Shown: positions 57,346 to 64,000 of the stretch, piece by piece
How the letters are laid out: every line of letters begins with the position of its first letter
How positions within the stretch are numbered: the stretch's first letter is position 1
Assembly (NCBI GenBank): GCA_022575985.1
Contig: JAKSXM010000272.1
Location: 8,308,001 to 8,372,000 of the forward strand
DNA length: 64,000 bases
Direction of reading: 5' to 3'
DNA from: Anagrus nilaparvatae
Lineage: Eukaryota > Arthropoda > Insecta > Hymenoptera > Mymaridae
The notes under the pieces: generated by a model
What the model saw: only the letters and a program-made list of their open reading frames with translations
The model's database searches: none
What the model was told of the DNA's origin: nothing
Translations under genes and position numbers: made by a program

Positions 57346-60118
57346 AACTAGATAAAATAAATTGGAAATATAATCTTTGGCAATTTATTTATGATATTTA
57401 ATTAGTTTCATCTCACTGTGTCATCACTATCATACTTTTTACAAGCTCCAAATAAGACTTCCCATAATAGCAATGTTAAGCTGCCGACTTTTCAATTAAA
57501 AAAAAATTAATGTGGTAAGGTATATAAAATCAAGTTTAATTCAATTTTAAAAATGTTTAGCTTTAATAATTTTCCTGTTTCATTCAGTCCTGTCATCATT
57601 TTTATTTACCCTCCTAACTCCTTAATTTACTAACCTGCAATTTCTTTAAAAGCAGGCACCAATTTAATATATAGCTTGTATTTTCTGAAAAAAACAAAAG
57701 TTCTGTTGTACTTGAAAATTAATATTAAATTGAAAGAATATTATAATATTTTACGAGGTATTTTAAAACAGATTTTTTTTTTATAAAATGACAATTCTAG
57801 TTAAAAATTACATCCCATAGTAGGCTATAGAGTCCAAAAGTTGATAAGAAATATAAAAGTTTATGCACTATAGTTGCTGTAACTTTTAACTTACAAGGAT
57901 TTTTTAAAATCATTTACTAATAATCAAAGATAGGTAATTTTATTGATTTAATCTTTTTTTTTTTTAAATAACACCTAAGTATGTAAATATATAGAAATAA
58001 AAATATTTTACACATTTTGTTCACATACCTTTCAATCACTTTTCATAAATTGAAATTTCTTAAACTAACACAGATTTATAAGAACAAAAAAAAAATTAAT
58101 TAAAATAAAAAAAAAATATATTTCTTGTAAATATCGAAAAAAAAATAATTATTTAACATGTTCACTCTAAATTATCTAAGATCTCTATTCTCACACTTTT
58201 TAATATGTAAAAAAATATAATATATGTAACATACCGTATTTAATTTATATTAAATAGATATTTATATCAAGATAAATTAAAGTTACAATTCTTAAAAAAA
58301 AAGGATTATTAAAAAAAAATATATATGTATCCTTAAACTTCGTATTTACATATGTACATGACACCAAATTCAGATAATCCGTCAATCTCATGACAGTTTA
58401 TCATGTTAACTTATTTTTATTTTTATTTTTAAGAATTTTTACTTACTTACTATTGACTTACTAAAGGCTTTCATTTTAACACATATTTTTAGGCACGATC
58501 ACACTAATGCATAGATAAAATTGTGCCTTATAAGTTGGTCAGGTCAATAAATGGTGAGGGTGATTTTTAAAAACGAATTTTCTGAAAACTTAAAGTTGAA
58601 AAAAAATTCTAATAATTTATAGATAAAACTACTATTATATAATTTAGAATTAAAAGTAAGTCTAATTGGCTTTCTATAGTTTTTTGAATTCATTTAGCAG
58701 AATATTTTTGAAATTATCATATTTCGACTGCACATTTATGAATGACAACTTTTGCTTCTGGTGGATTCGTATCGTGAGATAAGAAATTTGATCATCGTTA
58801 TGAGAATAATAAATTTCATGATCTTATTTCACGTTGATTATTATTATTGATATTTAAATGCAAATACCAGGTATGAAAAAATTTAAAAATCATCTATTTA
58901 ACTCCTGCTGATATTATAAAATGTTATAGTTAGATATTAAAAAAAAATTATTTAATCCCTTTTTTTTGATTGACATGAATTGAGATTGACGATATATGGG
59001 TGTTCGCGATAAGACAAAATGGAATAAAAAAAGAAAAGAAAACGAAGGGTATTCAAGAAGTTAACATCTTATAAATAAATTTTATGTAGCAAAAAGATAA
59101 ATATTATCAAGAAGTGCGAAGAAGCTTTTGCAATACAAAATTTTTTTTATTTTTATTCATGAGAAATATGTATAAGCGTGTCTATATGTTAAAAATCAAA
59201 TTACTTTACAGGACAAGCGTGCGATGTATTATATGTTATACATGAATAATATGTATAAAAAGAAAAAAAATTTTTTTGAACCACTAGCCTGACAGAAAAA
59301 TCTTTCGTCATGGCTCTTATCAGATGATTTGTCATCTTTACATTAAAAAAAGGGTTAAGACGAGTTTAATAATTTTGTTTTTTTTTTGGAGGAGGGGGCT
59401 TGATGCTACTTAATAATTTTTTTTATTTTTCTTTTGTATGTGGGTGTCTTTTAAAATATTTACTGTTATAAATTTCATTTCAATACGGGATGAATTAACA
59501 AATTTGGTGTATCGAGATTTATTTTTTTGAGTTTAACCAAGGAGTAAATTGGTCACTTTTATGGATATCATCCTAACATCTGTCAATTATAAAATGAGAA
59601 AACAATTATTTTGTAAAATATTATGCGTAGAGTAGTGAAAATACTTGTTGGCATGCAGTAAAAAACACAGCCCTTAAATTCATAATCTTTTTTCTTACAA
59701 AATACTTCAATGAAGTATAAAACACCAGAAATGTTTCTAAAAATTTTAAATAGTGAAAAATGGAACCCTCTATTATTAATCTAACTCTTCTTAATTAATA
59801 AACTTTTCATTTATTTTCGGACAACCAATTTTTATTGAATTAAAATTTTTTGCCTAAAGCAAAAAAAAGATTTGTACAAATTGCCAATTTAAAAACATAT
59901 ATTTGATTTAGTTGAATTTTAGAGTTAAATTAATTTTCAAATTCAGTATGCCAGTTTCCTAACCTCAAAATCTGTCATTTAGCGCTGTTTAGCAAGTTTT
60001 TGGTATCGTTCGTTACTGATTTCAGTGTAAACTTGGACTTATTTTTTTGCCCTCCCGGGCGTAAAACTCGTACATAAAACTTATCATCGAATTTTCGTTG
60101 TACACCTAGAAAAGAAAA

Positions 60119-60270
60119 AAATATCGTAAGCACCATGGGCGAAAAACTTTAGACAATAGTGTGAACACATATCACTCGTGCCCGGGTTCGCCGAGCACTC
60201 ATGTTAGTGCTCACACTAGCCCTAAAATTTTACGCCCTTGATACTTAATATTCTATTTGTTAACTTGGCG
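60119..60270 (+). repeat. Dispersed repeat shared with 18371-18530
   Basis: Second copy of the repeat described at 18371-18530, slightly extended, with GGCGTAAAACTTGACGC just after the shared part. No reading frame. Confidence 0.6.
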
Positions 60271-63200
60271 TAAAACTTGACGCGGAATTTTCTGCTCTCT
60301 TTTTATAGTATTAGACAGGTGAAAAAAATGAAAGACACCATGGTTGAAAATTTTACACACTACTAGCGACCTAGATAGCGTATTTTTAGACATTTAGCCA
60401 AGGATCTAGAATATCAGCGGAAAATTTGCCTGTTTTAAAAGGCATCGGGGTACCTCCCTTGAAACCAAGTTATACTATTGCTTTTGGCCCTATTTGGTGA
60501 TAATTATCTCGTTGGGCAAAAATAGCAACCACTAGTTGGGTGTTGTGATTTTATGAAATTTAACTTAGAATATTCGCTTTTCTAAATTTACGATGTTCAG
60601 GGCACCTTATAAAATCCTATTGTACAAAAGTTTATACTTTATTTTAGTAACATTGTTTGATTTCTTCACTATATAATATTAATGAAAAAAGTCGTATACA
60701 AGCTTGAAAAGATATTTTTGCACATTTGTTGCATTTCCATAAACTTCTTATAAGTACAACAGTTTCATTTTAAAATATATTAAAAGCTTAAATGTGTAGA
60801 CAAAACGAACAAACTTAATAACAAAAAAGCACAGTTTTTTTCTTTTATTTTTAGTAACTACACAGAAAACCTTTGTAGTTTCATACACTGAATAATAATA
60901 TTTACATTATTAAATATAATTTTTATGTAATTTTAATTTTTAAAAAAAGATCAAACGTTAATATTTATTAAAAATAGTCTATATCCAAAAAAAAAATTTT
61001 AATACTTCTTTTAAATATTATATCTTTTTTTATAAACTAACAGCTTTACATTTTTTTTTAAGTTTAAAAAATACAATTGTTATATTTTTAAAAATATCAC
61101 ATTTATTAATATACCTTTATATCGCCAAGTTGCGTTTCAAAAGTAATTTTAGCGACTATAAACATCATCAAATTTCAAAAGGTACATATAAATTAACTTA
61201 CAAAAAATTTTGTTTAAAAAAAAAAAAAGTAAACAAGCAGCTTGAATTAATAAAAAAATATTAATAATTTACGCGGCATATATCATTTAGTATTTAAAAA
61301 TTGTCGACCTTGTTTTTTTTGAAATTATTAAATAAAAAAAAAAACTATTAAGTCACGCGATATCGTTTAGGTTTTATTATATTCTTTTAAAATTTACCGC
61401 ACTTAATTGACGAGCTTTTTTTTTCTTCTTTTTGTTATTTCAAAATAAATAAATGTTTTATAAGTGATTTTATTTCACAAAGGTATTCAAAATAAGGTCA
61501 TTGTAACAAAATTTTTTTTTTTTATTGTACAAATAGACACCTTATGGAGAACGTGGAGTATGTCATTTAATGTAATTATATGAAGAGGAATAAAAGTATA
61601 ATTTGTGGTTAAGAATATGATTATTTTATTTTTTTGTCGTGTTGTTTAAGAATATGTTATTTTTTTTTATTACAATAAAATAAAGCTTATTTACAATGTA
61701 AATCATTTAATGAATTTCCTTTTTATTGTTATTATGTTTTTTTTGTGGTTGTAATAAGAATTTATTATGGTATAAACAGAAAATCTGTCTTGTAAAATGT
61801 AAATGGAAAATAATATGAATTAGAAGTCTGTAAAAATGTTAGGTTTTCTGAAAGTTTAGAATTTTCGATGATGTTATGGGTTTTTAAAAAGTTTCAATAA
61901 GTATTTAAAAAGGTAATCGGTGTTTCGAAGTAATGGTGATTATGCATAGAATTCGGTGATTTATGCATAGAATTCATAAATTTATTGAAATTTGGTTTAA
62001 TCAATGTTCAATTAAATAAAATTTTGTTTCAAGCAAATGCTTAAAAAAAACAATATATTTTTATAGTATATATAGGAATTTTAAGACTCTTTTTAACTAA
62101 AATTAAAATATTATTTCAATTTATTTTTAATTACAACTCAAAAAACTAGGTAGTTTAGGCGATAAAAACTGTACCGAAAAAAAATTTTTAAACAACGGGT
62201 AAGCGGTGGCTCGAGTTTATCTTTCCATAATTAACTACCTAAAGTTTTCAGTTTTATGTGCAAAGTCCAAATTTTCTAATTTAAATCCAAGAAGTTTTAC
62301 CAAAATTCTATTTACCAATTTTTTTTATTCGCTTTTTATGTAAAACAAAAAACAGTTTTCCCTTAAAAACCCCCTTAAACCACCCTTAGGGTTGGCCAAA
62401 AGTTTTCAAAATTTATGAGGATTATTAGACCTTATTAATTTGAGTTCTGCAAACCCTCTAAAATTATCTCCAAAATCTTTACGAATTTTTTACTTCACTT
62501 CTTTACTTCATTTAAATTTACCCATATTGTACTGCCATAAGATTCTCATGTAAATAATTTTTTTTCAAAAAGGAATTTTTTTTGAAATTTGCGGAATTCG
62601 TAAAAAATTAAAAATTAAGTAGTTTAAAATTTTCGGAACTCATATATATTTTAATCCTATTCGGAACAGCCAATTTCAAGTCTCTAACTCAACTTTTTTT
62701 ATTCGGGCTTTTTTTTCAGGTTTCGTTTATAATTCAGAATATACAGCAGTTGGAAGGTCGCACTAGGTCTTGAAAATCACACATATCCTACATCTACGAG
62801 TTATTTATCACCTGTCAGTTGTACTAAGATTATAATTTCTAATTGGCAAAAAGCGCTTTTTACCTTAATATTTATTAAAATTTTAATCACATTAATTAGC
62901 TTTTTTATTTCTTTATTCGAAGTATAAAAATAATATAACCATGTTACAATATATACAGCCCATAAATATAGTTAATTTGTAATACATATTAATATCTTTT
63001 ATGTTATTACCACAGGTACTTACAAGAAACGAAGTCACGCACTTTACTTCTTTCATATAAAATTCATGATGAACAACTTTTTTATTTTATTTGTGTCAAT
63101 TAAACCCTTTTTTTAGTTATCGACGAACATCTGGATTTTAAAATGAAAAAATATGAATCAAAAATTTATTTTTTTTTTTATAATATAAAATTATTGTAGC

Positions 63201-63517
63201 TTTTGAAAATTATAATTTTAAACTTTATATTAGCAGATGTTGCTTTTGATAGAAATAATAAAAAAATTTGGTTTTTATTTGGATTCTTTGAATAATTTAT
63301 TTAATATTTCCTCTTTTTTTTTTGTATATAAAATAATTAAGGAACTTCCGATTCATTTTAGTCAATTTCATTGTAAGACTAATAAGGACATTTTAAATGT
63401 CTTGTAACTTTATGGCTGACCTGAATAATAAATTTACAATATAATTCAGGAATTACACCGTGCATTTGAAATGAAATTTCAAAGGGATGATAATCAGTTT
63501 AAATTGTATATATGTTT

Positions 63518-63875
63518 TTTGGGTCGCTGATCACCAAAATCGGGGTATTTTCTGGGAGATATTTTCGGAACACCCTTAAATTTGCAAAAATCACTCCCCT
63601 AAAAGGGTTTTTTTTTTATATATTAGCAAACTGAGTTTCTAGATTTAGCCAAGGGTTGGTCTTAGAGGATTTTTTGGAACTCCGATCAAGAATTTTAGGT
63701 GATTTTTTATGAATAATTAATATTTCACCCTTAAATTAGCAAAAATTACCCCTAAAAGGGGTGTTTTTGCTATTTTTGCACTTTGAGCGACCAGATTAGG
63801 TCCTTACGGGTTTTTAGGATTGCTGATAAAGAATTTGGGGGATTTTTTTTATGAATAATTAATATTTCATAAAAA
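63518..63875 (+). repeat. Three partial tandem copies of a 140-155-bp repeat
   Basis: Units anchored at 63527, 63682 and 63822 each have a YSSGATMAMSAAWTTKGGGK-like start. The second and third share TTTTTATGAATAATTAATAT, and the first and second share CACCCTTAAATTNGCAAAAA and CCCTAAAAGGG. Related scraps occur near 33340-33400 and 33850-33955. Class unknown. Confidence 0.55.
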
Positions 63876-64000
63876 ATGCATGAATATACAAAAACTCCAA
63901 TTGTTTGGAAGAATTTTAGTAATATAAGTATGAAATTTAATGTTAATTCCGATCGAACAGTTTCGCTAGTGGCAAGTTCCTACATGACTAGCATGACAAA

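Larger units (their letters stand above)
48124..64000. other. Gene-free region right of the odorant receptor exon 1, rich in repeats
   Basis: No exon of a host gene was recognised on either strand. Identified content: C22 at 48880-48901, an inverted copy of a dispersed repeat at 49520-49700, the 216-bp tandem at 51994-52420, G- and C-rich repeat blocks at 52600-52770 and 54900-55600, an inverted repeat at 55608-55852, a LINE reverse-transcriptase scrap at 56941-57051, dispersed repeats at 57205-57345 and 60119-60270, and a short tandem array at 63518-63875. Stretches 49700-51990, 57350-60110 and 60280-63500 show only AT-rich sequence. Confidence 0.65.

Overview
The window is an extremely AT-rich stretch of an animal nuclear genome with spliced genes, long introns and dense non-autonomous repeats. 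An insect of the Hymenoptera is most likely. Two facts point there: a T-box gene of the midline/H15/Tbx20 type, and an odorant receptor whose middle section (basic-proline stretch, then E-F-F-V-D and a Y-Y-Y run, then a histidine-rich G-L-F-K-I-L-E block) has the look of hymenopteran 7tm_6 receptors. The very low GC suggests a parasitoid wasp (Braconidae), but that is inference; no species can be fixed from the sequence.

Layout. (1) 1-30462, minus strand: the 5' four coding exons of a midline/H15 (Tbx20-class) transcription factor (30462-29937, 17171-16919, 12508-12235, 8851-8687). All splice phases agree and 406 residues are covered. The last T-box segment and the C-terminus lie beyond position 1, so the whole left half is exons plus introns of about 12.8, 4.4, 3.4 and more than 8.7 kb. 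These introns carry several foldback/MITE-type elements. (2) 30463-31660: the GC-elevated upstream region of that gene, with two CTCF-core-like motifs. (3) 31660-35680: AT-rich intergenic sequence with diverged direct repeats. (4) 35682-48123, minus strand: a multi-exon odorant receptor. Its first exon is separated from the remaining seven by about 10.5 kb of repeats: a histone-cluster relic, an LTR-retrotransposon gag/protease relic, three foldback elements, and an R1-clade-like LINE (gag plus endonuclease, no reverse transcriptase). An expected second coding exon was not found and one exon junction is out of frame, so the receptor may be decaying. (5) 48124-64000: no credible gene; dispersed and tandem repeats, G/C homopolymer-rich repeats and a short reverse-transcriptase relic.

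The functional content is one developmental regulator (Groucho-binding eh1-like motif plus DNA-binding T-box) and one chemoreceptor. They are neighbours on the same strand with no evident functional link. The most unusual structures are: a histone H4 relic directly fused to a canonical histone 3' stem-loop; a foldback element inserted into the LINE gag with a 5-bp target duplication and no net frame damage; an 825-bp insertion with perfectly matching 237-bp inverted arms and an apparent 12-bp target duplication; and a tandem 216-bp repeat whose hairpin arms differ between copies but still pair within each copy.
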